Made by a program: the position numbers and the translations under genes. A stretch of DNA of 6,718 nucleotides, taken from Bifidobacteriaceae bacterium (GTDB lineage Bacteria > Actinomycetota > Actinomycetes > Actinomycetales > WQXJ01). The notes under the pieces were generated by a model. The model was not told the DNA's origin, did not search any database, and worked only from the letters and a program-made list of their open reading frames with translations. The first letter of the stretch is position 1. Each line of letters starts with the position of its first letter. This document shows, piece after piece, positions 1-4,999 of the stretch. The DNA lies in assembly GCA_031268115.1 (NCBI GenBank), contig JAIRXV010000444.1:1-6718 (forward strand), in the 5' to 3' direction.

Positions 1-709
1 CTGGGTTGATCTCAGGCTCGGGTAGGCCCGCGTCTAGGGAAAGCCGGCGAAGCCAGGTCTCGTAGATCGACTGAGTGCCGGGACGGACATCTTCCAATGC
101 CCTCCGGAGCTTGCGAATATGGCGACGACCAGCGCATTGGGCGACCCGGCGGCGGAGCTCCGCCATCGTGGTCAGCGGGTTGTCGCGGCGTACGAGCTGG
201 TCGCCAAGCTGCACCAATTCCTCATGATGGGCGATCTTTGCCACTTGCATCCAGGCCTCGATCGGGTCACACGACCGGATGCCTTGCTGGGTTACGACCT
301 TGGGAACGTCAGATATTTTGGTGCTCCAATGAACCTTCAACTGCTTACGCTCAGGATATGCGCCGCGCGTTGGCGCAAGGACGTGAATCTGCTGGTCGCG
401 AGCCAAACGGTATGGGATCTGAACACCCATGAGTATGAGCGCCGTGAGCGACGCCGCAAGAACCATCGGATTGGTGGTCTTCAGTGCGGCTTTGACCAAG
501 GTTGGAAGTCCGGCCGGATCCGGGTGGTCGAATCGGGCGTGGACCCCACGGAGGACCGGATGGAAGGCCGGGCCGCGCAAGTTTCCCCTCGTGATTCCAG
601 CTGCGAGGGCCTCCTTCACCGTAACGAGCGCCTCCGGGGTGATCTTGGTAGCGGATTGAAGCCCACGTTTGGACCTTGGGGTCGGGCCAAGGGCGCTGGG
701 AGTGTACAT
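1..709 (-). CDS. AbiEi-like winged-helix / DUF559-family protein (partial, C-terminus beyond window)
   Basis: Reading the minus strand from the ATG at 709 gives 236 uninterrupted residues up to the left edge. Residues about 22-60 look like the short N-terminal helix-turn-helix of AbiEi-type proteins, ending in the RGPxFHPVLRGVHAR segment (about 45-59). Residues about 78-135 match the middle domain (PMVLAASLTALILMGVQIP, then IHVLAPTRG). Residues 148-215 carry the family-like stretch with LGDQLVRRDNPLTT and AGRRHIRKLRRALEDVRPGTQS. The visible part ends at ETWLRRLSLDAGLPEPEINP, which in relatives directly precedes a Vsr-like PD-(D/E)XK (DUF559) domain, so that domain would lie outside the window. 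The role of solo members is unsettled: antitoxin-like regulator or nuclease. No Shine-Dalgarno precedes the ATG, but a TAGGTT -10-like hexamer sits 6 nt upstream, so translation may be leaderless. Family recognition is by pattern, not by a search. A plus-strand open frame across the same DNA has no recognisable content. Confidence 0.78.
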   Translation of the reverse strand, partial: MYTPSALGPTPRSKRGLQSATKITPEALVTVKEALAAGITRGNLRGPAFHPVLRGVHARFDHPDPAGLPTLVKAALKTTNPMVLAASLTALILMGVQIPYRLARDQQIHVLAPTRGAYPERKQLKVHWSTKISDVPKVVTQQGIRSCDPIEAWMQVAKIAHHEELVQLGDQLVRRDNPLTTMAELRRRVAQCAGRRHIRKLRRALEDVRPGTQSIYETWLRRLSLDAGLPEPEINP

Positions 710-715
710 GGGGTC

Positions 716-721
716 AACCTA
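716..721 (-). promoter_or_regulatory. -10-like hexamer (TAGGTT) for a leaderless transcript of the DUF559-type gene
   Basis: On the minus strand TAGGTT fits TANNNT, and only six bases (GACCCC) separate it from the ATG at 709. Transcription would then start at or next to the A of the start codon, as in many actinobacterial leaderless genes. No purine-rich ribosome binding site is present in this interval, which supports the idea. No clear -35 box was identified. Confidence 0.4.
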
Positions 722-761
722 GGCGATGGCGAGGCTTCGTGCTTTGAAAGGGGGCAGGGAC

Positions 762-770
762 TGTGGATAA
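762..770 (-). promoter_or_regulatory. Perfect DnaA-box 9-mer (TTATCCACA)
   Basis: The minus strand reads TTATCCACA, identical to the strong DnaA-box consensus, 53 bp upstream of the DUF559-type start. A one-mismatch relative (TTATCCCCA) lies at 1250-1258 on the plus strand. Two scattered boxes do not make an origin. This may be an isolated DnaA or titration site, or chance. Confidence 0.35.
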
Positions 771-838
771 CCGGCAAGGTGGTGACCCCAGGGCGGCGGG
801 ATGGACTGCGGCGGCCGTCTGTGGCGCGGGACTCCGGC

Positions 839-851
839 GCCCGATTCGGCG
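839..851 (+). repeat. Solo 3' arm of the GAGTTG/GATTCGG hairpin repeat
   Basis: GCCCGATTCGGCG matches the 3' arm of the full repeat copies, but no GAGTTGGGG arm is found upstream. It lies 34 bp before the full copy at 873-933 and is probably a decayed or truncated neighbour from the same array. Confidence 0.55.
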
Positions 852-872
852 TGCGGGCTCGGAGGGTTGGGT

Positions 873-933
873 GCCGAGTTGGGGGTTGGGGCTGCGGGCT
901 GGGTCGTTTGGGGGCCTGGACCCCCGATTCGGC
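873..933 (+). repeat. GAGTTG/GATTCGG hairpin repeat, copy L
   Basis: The arms GCCGAGTTGGGGG (873-885) and CCCCCGATTCGGC (921-933) form 13 consecutive pairs as plus-strand RNA, counting two G-U wobbles. Two further pairs (886-920, 887-919) extend the stem. The intervening sequence contains G runs at 888-891, 896-898, 901-903 and 910-914, and a weak inner stem at 896-899/914-917. On the complementary strand the wobbles become A-C mismatches, so the fold favours plus-strand RNA. Confidence 0.75.
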
Positions 934-1224
934 GTGTGGGCGGGGTCTGTCAGCGGACGCCAGGGGTGGTGAGTGCCCGGGCGGCGTGGACACCAAGCTG
1001 GCGCGCGTGCGGGTCGGCCTGTGCTCGGGGCGGGCGGCGCTATTGGCGTGTGTTCACCCAGTGATATCCGGTTCGGGGCCGCCGCTGGGCTCGGATTTCC
1101 GGATCCCCGGTTTGGCACTACCCGATGTCAAACCGCTCGGAATCTGGCGCTCTTCAAGTCGCGTTCCGCGACGAACAGCGGTGTCTTCGCCGTCACGCCC
1201 GGTGGCGACGACCACAGGCGACTA

Positions 1225-1284
1225 TCAAGCGAAGTCCCAGTTCACGCGTTTATCCCCAGATTCTCTCCGGATCCACATCGTCAT
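1225..1284 (-). CDS. Possible 19-residue small ORF with Shine-Dalgarno
   Basis: On the minus strand a GGAGG (1293-1297) lies 8 nt before an ATG at 1284, followed by 19 codons (MTMWIRRESGDKRVNWDFA) and a TGA at 1225-1227. It sits about 320 bp downstream of the mmsA stop, beyond the terminator-like hairpin, and about 515 bp upstream of the DUF559-type gene. The peptide is soluble-looking and charged, with two tryptophans, no membrane segment and no known family. The good ribosome binding site is the only support. Such ORFs arise by chance in GC-rich intergenic DNA, so this is a weak candidate. Confidence 0.15.
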   Translation of the reverse strand: MTMWIRRESGDKRVNWDFA

Positions 1285-1451
1285 GATTGACGCCTCCAAG
1301 ACCGCCCGATTGCGCGACTTCGAGACGGTCGAGTATCGAGCGGCCTAACACGCCGCTGCCGTCGTCCGGCCTGGGCGGTAAGCGTCCGTGGGCCGGACAA
1401 AGGTCGCCTACGGATTCACGTTGCCGGGCCCCGCCTGCCTTCCAACTGCAG

Positions 1452-1485
1452 CGTTTCAAGTCCCGCGCTCCAAAACACCCCACGC
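1452..1485. repeat. 34-bp GTTTCAAG repeat, copy 1
   Basis: This copy begins CGTTTCAAGTCCCGCGCTCC and continues AAAACACCCCACGC. It differs from the copy at 1522-1555 at only three positions (1461, 1472, 1483), all transitions. The two copies are exactly 70 bp apart with a 36-bp unrelated interval. No third copy is present at the next 70-bp step on either side. Confidence 0.7.
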
Positions 1486-1521
1486 GTTAACCGAACTGGT
1501 GGCCGTTCGCCAAGGCGACAA

Positions 1522-1555
1522 CGTTTCAAGCCCCGCGCTCCGAAACACCCCATGC
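1522..1555. repeat. 34-bp GTTTCAAG repeat, copy 2, merging into the mmsA terminator hairpin
   Basis: This copy begins CGTTTCAAGCCCCGCGCTCC and continues GAAACACCCCATGC. Its core starts GTTTC and ends GAAAC, a 5-bp terminal inverted repeat that is incomplete in copy 1. Its last bases (CCCCATGC) are the left arm of the strong hairpin at 1548-1581. Confidence 0.7.
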
Positions 1556-1581
1556 CCCCAACCTCCGCTGGGGGCATGGGG
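1548..1581 (-). terminator. Terminator-like hairpin downstream of mmsA
   Basis: A perfect 13-bp inverted repeat (1548-1560 with 1569-1581, arm CCCCATGCCCCCA) encloses an 8-nt loop and starts 23 bp past the mmsA stop codon. In the mmsA direction it is followed by TGTTTCGG, so there is only a short U-poor tail. This is common for high-GC actinobacterial terminators. It could act in both directions or simply stabilise the mRNA 3' end. Confidence 0.65.
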
Positions 1582-1604
1582 CGGCTTGGCCGGCCAGGCC
1601 CGCG

Positions 1605-3122
1605 CTACGTGGCGCTGGAGCTGGCGCCCGCGAAGTGGAACGATGCCGCCGCCCCTTCGGACGGGCGCAGCCACCGTTGCGTCACCACTTTCGCCTTGGT
1701 GTAGAACGCCACCCCTTCGGGTCCGTAGATGTGGCTCTCGCCGATCAGCGAGTCCTTCCACCCCCCAAACGAGTGGTAGGCCACGGGGACTGGGATCGGG
1801 ACGTTCACGCCGATCATCCCAACGTCGATGCCGCGCGCGAACCGCCGCGCCGCCTCACCCGATGAGGTGAACAGCGCCGCCCCATTGCCGTAAGGGTTCG
1901 CGTTGATCAGGGAAATCGCCTCGTCTAGGTCTTTCACGCGGACGACGGTCAGCACCGGCCCGAAGATCTCCTCGTCGTAGGCTCGCATCCCTGGACGCAC
2001 ACGGTCGATGACGGTCGGTCCGGTGAAGAAGCCGTCTTGCAGGTCCGCGGGCCTCCAGCCTCGTCCGTCCAGGGCGATGACGGCCCCGTCGCTTTCGGCC
2101 GAACCGATAGTCGCCTCGATCCGATCGCGGGCGGCCCGCGAAATGATCGCTCCCATATCGGCACCGGGCGTCATGCCGTCCGCGACCTTGACTTTCCGGG
2201 CTCCGGCAACGACACTGGCGACAAAATCATCGGCTATCTCGTCCAGCACCACTGCGGTTGCGATTGCCATGCAGCGTTCCCCAGCTGCCCCGAATGCGGC
2301 CGCCACCATGGACGATGCCGCAAAGTTGGGATCGGCATCGGGCAGGACTACGCCGTGGTTCTTGGCGCCGCCCAGTGCCTGGACTCGCTTGCCGTGGGCT
2401 GTGCCCACCTGGTGAATGTGCTTGGCAACGGAAGTGGACCCGACGAAGGAGATCGCCTGAACGTCCGGGTGGACAAGCAGCTCAGAGATGTTGGCCCGAC
2501 CGCCCTGAATCACTTGGAAGACGCCATCGGGCAGGCCGGCTTCCTTCCACAGCTCGGCCATGAACACCGCCGCGGATGGGTCTTGTTTGGACGGCTTGAG
2601 CACAAAGGTGTTGCCGGTAGCGATTGCCAGCGGCGCCATCCACAGTGGCACCATCACGGGGAAATTGAACGGGGTGATGCCGGCGACCACTCCGAGCGGC
2701 TCGCGGAATGAGTAAACGTCGAGGTCGGTGGAAACTTGTGGGGAGTACTCGCCCTTGAGGAGTTCTGGGATTCCGCACGCGAATTCGACCACGTCGAGGC
2801 CCCGGCCGACTTCTCCGCGGGCGTCGTCGAGCACCTTGCCGTGTTCGCGGACTACCAGAGCGGCTAGATCGTCGGTGGCTTTCTTGAGGAGTTCGCGGAA
2901 GGCGAACAGGACGGCGGTTCTACGCCCCAGCGACATCCGCGACCAGGACGTGAACGCCTCTGCGGCGCCTTCGACTGCGGTGTTGAGTTCTTCCGTTCGG
3001 GCGGCCTTGACGTGGGCCACGACCTCGCCCGTGGCGGGGTTGAAAACGTCGCTTGTTACGCCGTCTGGGTGCGGCGCGACTCGCTGTCCGTTGATGAAGT
3101 GGGGAATTACGGGAACTGCCAT
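1605..3122 (-). CDS. mmsA: CoA-acylating (methyl)malonate-semialdehyde dehydrogenase
   Basis: The 505-residue product is an aldehyde dehydrogenase of the MmsA/IolA group and has the usual family length. It would convert malonate semialdehyde (from inositol) or methylmalonate semialdehyde (from valine) plus CoA and NAD+ to acetyl- or propionyl-CoA, CO2 and NADH in the cytoplasm. Visible hallmarks are PFNFP (151-155), the cofactor-binding lysine in VLKPSK (174-179), FVGST (226-230), GGAKNH (251-256) with Asn where hydrolytic aldehyde dehydrogenases have their catalytic Glu, the GERCMA nucleophile Cys284 next to Arg283, and EEIFGPVL (384-391). The Asn and the Arg beside Cys are typical of the CoA-dependent subgroup. 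Arg107 in GEVGRGLD may be the second decarboxylation arginine (inference). The ATG at 3122 is preceded by GAAGGAGCC with 8-nt spacing. It lies 97 nt after iolB in the same direction, so the inositol role (IolA) is the likely one. Confidence 0.95.
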   Translation of the reverse strand: MAVPVIPHFINGQRVAPHPDGVTSDVFNPATGEVVAHVKAARTEELNTAVEGAAEAFTSWSRMSLGRRTAVLFAFRELLKKATDDLAALVVREHGKVLDDARGEVGRGLDVVEFACGIPELLKGEYSPQVSTDLDVYSFREPLGVVAGITPFNFPVMVPLWMAPLAIATGNTFVLKPSKQDPSAAVFMAELWKEAGLPDGVFQVIQGGRANISELLVHPDVQAISFVGSTSVAKHIHQVGTAHGKRVQALGGAKNHGVVLPDADPNFAASSMVAAAFGAAGERCMAIATAVVLDEIADDFVASVVAGARKVKVADGMTPGADMGAIISRAARDRIEATIGSAESDGAVIALDGRGWRPADLQDGFFTGPTVIDRVRPGMRAYDEEIFGPVLTVVRVKDLDEAISLINANPYGNGAALFTSSGEAARRFARGIDVGMIGVNVPIPVPVAYHSFGGWKDSLIGESHIYGPEGVAFYTKAKVVTQRWLRPSEGAAASFHFAGASSSAT

Positions 3123-3197
3123 GGTGTGGGCTCCTTCGGTCTATTTGCTGGACGATGGCGGATCCGGGCTCGGTCGAATGAGTCCCGTCCGGGTAGT

Positions 3198-3214
3198 GGG
3201 CGCGGCCAGCGCCC
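3198..3214 (-). other. Small hairpin in the iolB-mmsA spacer
   Basis: GGGCGC (3198-3203) and GCGCCC (3209-3214) form a 6-bp stem with a 5-nt loop, 5 nt beyond the iolB stop codon. It could protect the iolB 3' end or partly terminate, giving unequal iolB and mmsA expression. The stem is short and there is no U tract, so full termination is unlikely. Confidence 0.35.
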
Positions 3215-3219
3215 TACGG

Positions 3220-4098
3220 TTACGAGCCAAATGGCAGGCGTGGGTCAACGTCCTCGATCTCCCAGAGGTCCCGGACCCACGCGTGGTCAGGGTGGTCGGT
3301 GATTCGCCACGCCCGGTCCCTGCCAGGCCCAGCCATGACGTTGAGGTAGTACATGTCATAGCCGGGTGCCGCCATCGTCGGTCCGTGCCAACCGAAGGGG
3401 ACGAGGACGCTGTCGCCATCGTGCACCTCGGCGAGGACATCTATGGGGCGGTTGTCGGAGGAGGAGACGCGCTGGTAGCCGATTGGTGCGGACCGTTCGG
3501 GTATCACTGCGCCGGGCCGCGTGCGCATCTCGAAGTAGTAGATCTCTTCGAGTTCAGTCTCCACGCCGGCCAACTCGCGGTCATGCTTGTGCGGTGGGTA
3601 GCTAGACCAGTTTCCGGAGGGGGTGAGGACCTCGCAGGCGATGATCGACTGGGCGTCCAAGTTCCCCGGGGTGCCGAAGTTCCGGACTTCGCGGCTGACG
3701 TTGCCGGCCCCGCGCAGTTCAATCGGCGTGGACGATGCCGGAACTAACCTTGGCGGACGATCTTGCGTGGCGTGGGCCTCGGCAACGGCGAACCGGCCGG
3801 AACCGGTGACGGTGGCCGGCGTGTGCGGGCCAACATACGCGATGTCGGTGGGGCCGGACCAGACGGAGGGTCGGCCGGCGAGAGGGAGGGTCGCAGAGGC
3901 GGTGGCGACTTGAAACCTGCCGGCGAGGGGGATGACGATCCGCTCCACGTCATCGGACGGAAGCTGGAGTTGGACTTGGGATGGGGTCAGGTTTCCGATC
4001 CGCAGGCCAGTGTGCTTCCAACCCGGAATCGAATGGTCGATGACATCGACCCAGTTGTCCCGAGGGGTTGAGTTCGCCGGGTAGTGCCAGGTGGTCAT
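3220..4098 (-). CDS. iolB: 5-deoxy-glucuronate isomerase
   Basis: The 292-residue product matches IolB, a cupin-fold metalloenzyme of myo-inositol catabolism that converts 5-deoxy-D-glucuronate to 2-deoxy-5-keto-D-gluconate, the substrate of IolC. Length is normal for the family. The conserved C-terminal cupin half shows SSYPPHKHD (165-173) with candidate metal ligands His170 and His172, then ELEEIYYFE (182-190), VPFGWHGP (233-240) with His238, and GYDMYYLNVMAGP (246-258). The N-terminal half is the divergent cupin with IVIPLAGRFQV (54-64). The ATG at 4098 is preceded by AAGGAGT with 8-nt spacing. A promoter lies about 40-70 bp upstream. As first gene of the iolB-mmsA unit, with a divergent GntR-family gene, it is probably inducible by inositol. 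The ending FGS and TAA stop are intact and nothing looks truncated. Confidence 0.95.
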   Translation of the reverse strand: MTTWHYPANSTPRDNWVDVIDHSIPGWKHTGLRIGNLTPSQVQLQLPSDDVERIVIPLAGRFQVATASATLPLAGRPSVWSGPTDIAYVGPHTPATVTGSGRFAVAEAHATQDRPPRLVPASSTPIELRGAGNVSREVRNFGTPGNLDAQSIIACEVLTPSGNWSSYPPHKHDRELAGVETELEEIYYFEMRTRPGAVIPERSAPIGYQRVSSSDNRPIDVLAEVHDGDSVLVPFGWHGPTMAAPGYDMYYLNVMAGPGRDRAWRITDHPDHAWVRDLWEIEDVDPRLPFGS

Positions 4099-4106
4099 GC
4101 TCGATC

Positions 4107-4113
4107 ACTCCTT
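4107..4113 (-). promoter_or_regulatory. iolB ribosome binding site
   Basis: The minus strand reads AAGGAGT, 8 nt before the ATG at 4098. It is a strong Shine-Dalgarno that fixes the iolB start. Confidence 0.85.
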
Positions 4114-4139
4114 AGGGTCGGGCTAGAGCGGCTTACGGC

Positions 4140-4166
4140 AGCTTAGCATGGACAACAGGATGTCAA
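4140..4166 (-). promoter_or_regulatory. Predicted iolB-mmsA promoter
   Basis: The minus strand carries a perfect -35 TTGACA (4161-4166) and a TAAGCT -10 (4140-4145) preceded by TG in the extended -10 position. The spacer is 15 bp, which is short; the extended -10 may compensate. The predicted transcript would start near 4133 and have a leader of about 35 nt including the Shine-Dalgarno. The -35 coincides with an operator-like TGTCAATACAA. Confidence 0.5.
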
Positions 4167-4181
4167 TACAACCTAACAAAT
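4161..4181. promoter_or_regulatory. Operator-like site O1 (TGTCAATACAA plus CTAACAAAT)
   Basis: TGTCAATACAA (4161-4171) is followed by CTAACAAAT (4173-4181). Both words recur 70-78 bp away at 4231-4259. The core GTCAATAC resembles the GT-N-TA-N-AC pattern of HutC-subfamily GntR sites with one mismatch. The site covers the predicted iolB -35, so a bound protein would block initiation (inference). Confidence 0.5.
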
Positions 4182-4229
4182 ACGCTCAGGATGCGGGCTG
4201 ATCGCGGTGTTTGCCGGGCTGGGCGTGAG

Positions 4230-4259
4230 TTGTCAAGACAAACATACATACTAACAAAT
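4230..4259. promoter_or_regulatory. Operator-like site O2 (TTGTCAAGACAA plus CTAACAAAT)
   Basis: TTGTC-AA-GACAA (4230-4241) is a dyad with 5-bp arms. CTAACAAAT follows at 4251-4259, 8 bp further out than in O1. Positions 4231-4241 match O1 at 10 of 11 bases. TGTCAAGACA also fits 9 of 10 positions of the KGWCHTRACA motif that I recall for the corynebacterial GntR-type inositol regulator IolR. Two spaced sites could support cooperative binding or looping. Confidence 0.5.
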
Positions 4260-4561
4260 GGGGCGTCTGCGACGCCGGCCGCCTGCCGTCAGAGACCGCG
4301 GGAAACCTGATGGGTTGGGCGTTGCGAGCGGCGCGGGGATCGGCGCGGCCCTGGATGACGGTGGCCGAGCCAGGCGACGTCAGCGGTCTGGAAACGGCAT
4401 TATGGGGTGGGCCCGGGGGAGCCGATTAGTGGCAGGCTATGTCCGCGATGGCGGAATGGCACCGGGTGTTCCGGTTCGGTGTCTTCCGTCATCGCCGTGT
4501 GTTCGGGCGACTCGCAGGGGACTGCCGTGTCTAGGCCGCAGCGACCAGCCCGGGCGAATAT

Positions 4562-4613
4562 GCGCCGGGGGTCTGACGCGCCGGGGGTTTGACGCGCCGG
4601 GGGTTTGACGCGC
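4562..4613 (+). repeat. 16-bp tandem repeat, three copies
   Basis: GCGCCGGGGGTYTGAC occurs three times head to tail (4562-4577, 4578-4593, 4594-4609), followed by a further GCGC. The first copy has C where the other two have T. The unit length is not a multiple of three, so it is not a peptide repeat. It could be a replication-slippage array or a protein-binding array. Confidence 0.8.
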
Positions 4614-4714
4614 GGCTGCCCTTCGCGGAGGGCCCCGTCTGCCTGGTTGTCGGTGTTCGCCTCCCCCTCAAGGAGGAATGAGCACCCAAGGGATGGCGGC
4701 ATCAGTCTCTTTCC

Positions 4715-4769
4715 GCCGAGTTGGGGGTCCGGTTGGCGGCTTGGGGCGCCTTGGGTCCCCGATTCGGCG
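4715..4769 (+). repeat. GAGTTG/GATTCGG hairpin repeat, copy M1
   Basis: The arms GCCGAGTTGGGGG (4715-4727) and CCCCGATTCGGC (4757-4768) pair without interruption as plus-strand RNA. The stem extends to 16 pairs (4715-4730 with 4753-4768), including G-U wobbles. An inner GGCG/CGCC stem (4735-4738/4747-4750) caps it with an 8-nt loop. Confidence 0.8.
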
Positions 4770-4790
4770 TTGGGGCGAGGGTGGGATTGC

Positions 4791-4852
4791 GTCGAGTTGG
4801 GGGTCCGGGTGGCGGTTTGGGGGTTGGGGCGCCTTGGGTCCCCGATTCGGCG
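4791..4852 (+). repeat. GAGTTG/GATTCGG hairpin repeat, copy M2
   Basis: The arms GTCGAGTTGGGGG (4791-4803) and CCCCGATTCGGC (4840-4851) form the same long stem. The C-to-T change at 4792 turns a C-G pair into a U-G pair, so pairing is kept. An inner GGCG (4811-4814) / CGCC (4830-4833) stem is retained although the loop is 7 nt longer than in M1. Confidence 0.8.
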
Positions 4853-4930
4853 TTGGGGCGAGGGTGGGGCCAGGGAGGAACGCGCTGGGCGCGCGCGGGT
4901 CGGACCCTATCGAGGCTGGTGGCAGCAAAT

Positions 4931-4938
4931 GGCATAAT
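4931..4938 (+). promoter_or_regulatory. Predicted gntR -10 region (extended)
   Basis: CATAAT at 4933-4938 matches TATAAT at five of six positions and follows TG at the extended -10 position (TGGCATAAT). No convincing -35 is seen 17 bp upstream. Transcription would start near 4945, leaving a leader of about 55 nt before the ATG at 5000. Confidence 0.4.
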
Positions 4939-4985
4939 GTTCGGACAATGAGTCATGCTCGCCGCGCTTCGGCGGGCGCCCCAAC

Positions 4986-4990
4986 GAGGA
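4986..4990 (+). promoter_or_regulatory. gntR ribosome binding site (GAGGA)
   Basis: GAGGA ends 9 nt before the ATG at 5000. An in-frame upstream ATG at 4955 has no Shine-Dalgarno and lies only about 10 nt after the predicted transcription start. This site therefore selects 5000 as the start. Confidence 0.65.
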
Positions 4991-4999
4991 AACCCGCCT

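Larger units (their letters stand above)
710..1604. other. Non-coding block between the DUF559-type gene and mmsA
   Basis: No open frame here encodes a protein I recognise. The long plus-strand frame that crosses it also runs antisense through the DUF559-type gene and then through the G-rich hairpin repeat, so it is not credible. The block holds a DnaA-box 9-mer at 762-770, a solo hairpin-repeat arm at 839-851, one full hairpin repeat at 873-933, an isolated 19-codon minus-strand ORF with a Shine-Dalgarno at 1225-1284, the two-copy 34-bp repeat at 1452-1555 and the mmsA terminator-like hairpin at 1548-1581. I see nothing else in 934-1224. Confidence 0.7.
4099..4999. other. Divergent iolB / gntR intergenic region
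   Basis: About 900 bp separate the iolB and gntR starts. The iolB side (4107-4259) holds ribosome binding site, promoter and two operator-like sites and is noticeably AT-richer than its surroundings. The middle (4260-4560) contains nothing I can assign. A 16-bp tandem triplet follows at 4562-4609, then two hairpin repeats at 4715-4852, and the gntR -10 and ribosome binding site at 4931-4990. Open frames across the repeats encode only low-complexity Gly/Arg/Pro-rich peptides and are not credible. Confidence 0.7.

Noticed and set aside
530..545. Inverted copy of the hairpin 3' arm (CGAATCGGGCG)
   Set aside because: It lies inside the DUF559-type coding sequence in the HARFDH codons, lacks the partner arm, and is best taken as chance similarity.
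762..1258. Replication origin
   Set aside because: One perfect and one imperfect DnaA box 480 bp apart, with no box cluster, no AT-rich unwinding element, and no dnaA, dnaN or parAB nearby.
119..1348. 409-residue plus-strand open frame
   Set aside because: It is antisense to the well-supported DUF559-type gene, then crosses the G-rich hairpin repeat. Its translation is arginine/glycine-rich with no family features. Such frames are common by-products of high GC.
1452..1555. CRISPR array
   Set aside because: Only two 34-bp repeats with three mismatches, no further copies at the 70-bp period, and no cas genes in the window. The second copy merges into a terminator hairpin.
2037..2711. 224-residue plus-strand frame
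   Set aside because: It is wholly antisense to mmsA, which has full family motifs. No recognisable domain and no good ribosome binding site.
4955..4999. Upstream ATG extending gntR by 15 residues
   Set aside because: No Shine-Dalgarno, almost on top of the predicted transcription start, and the extra residues are not part of the GntR family. The ATG at 5000 has GAGGA at 9 nt.
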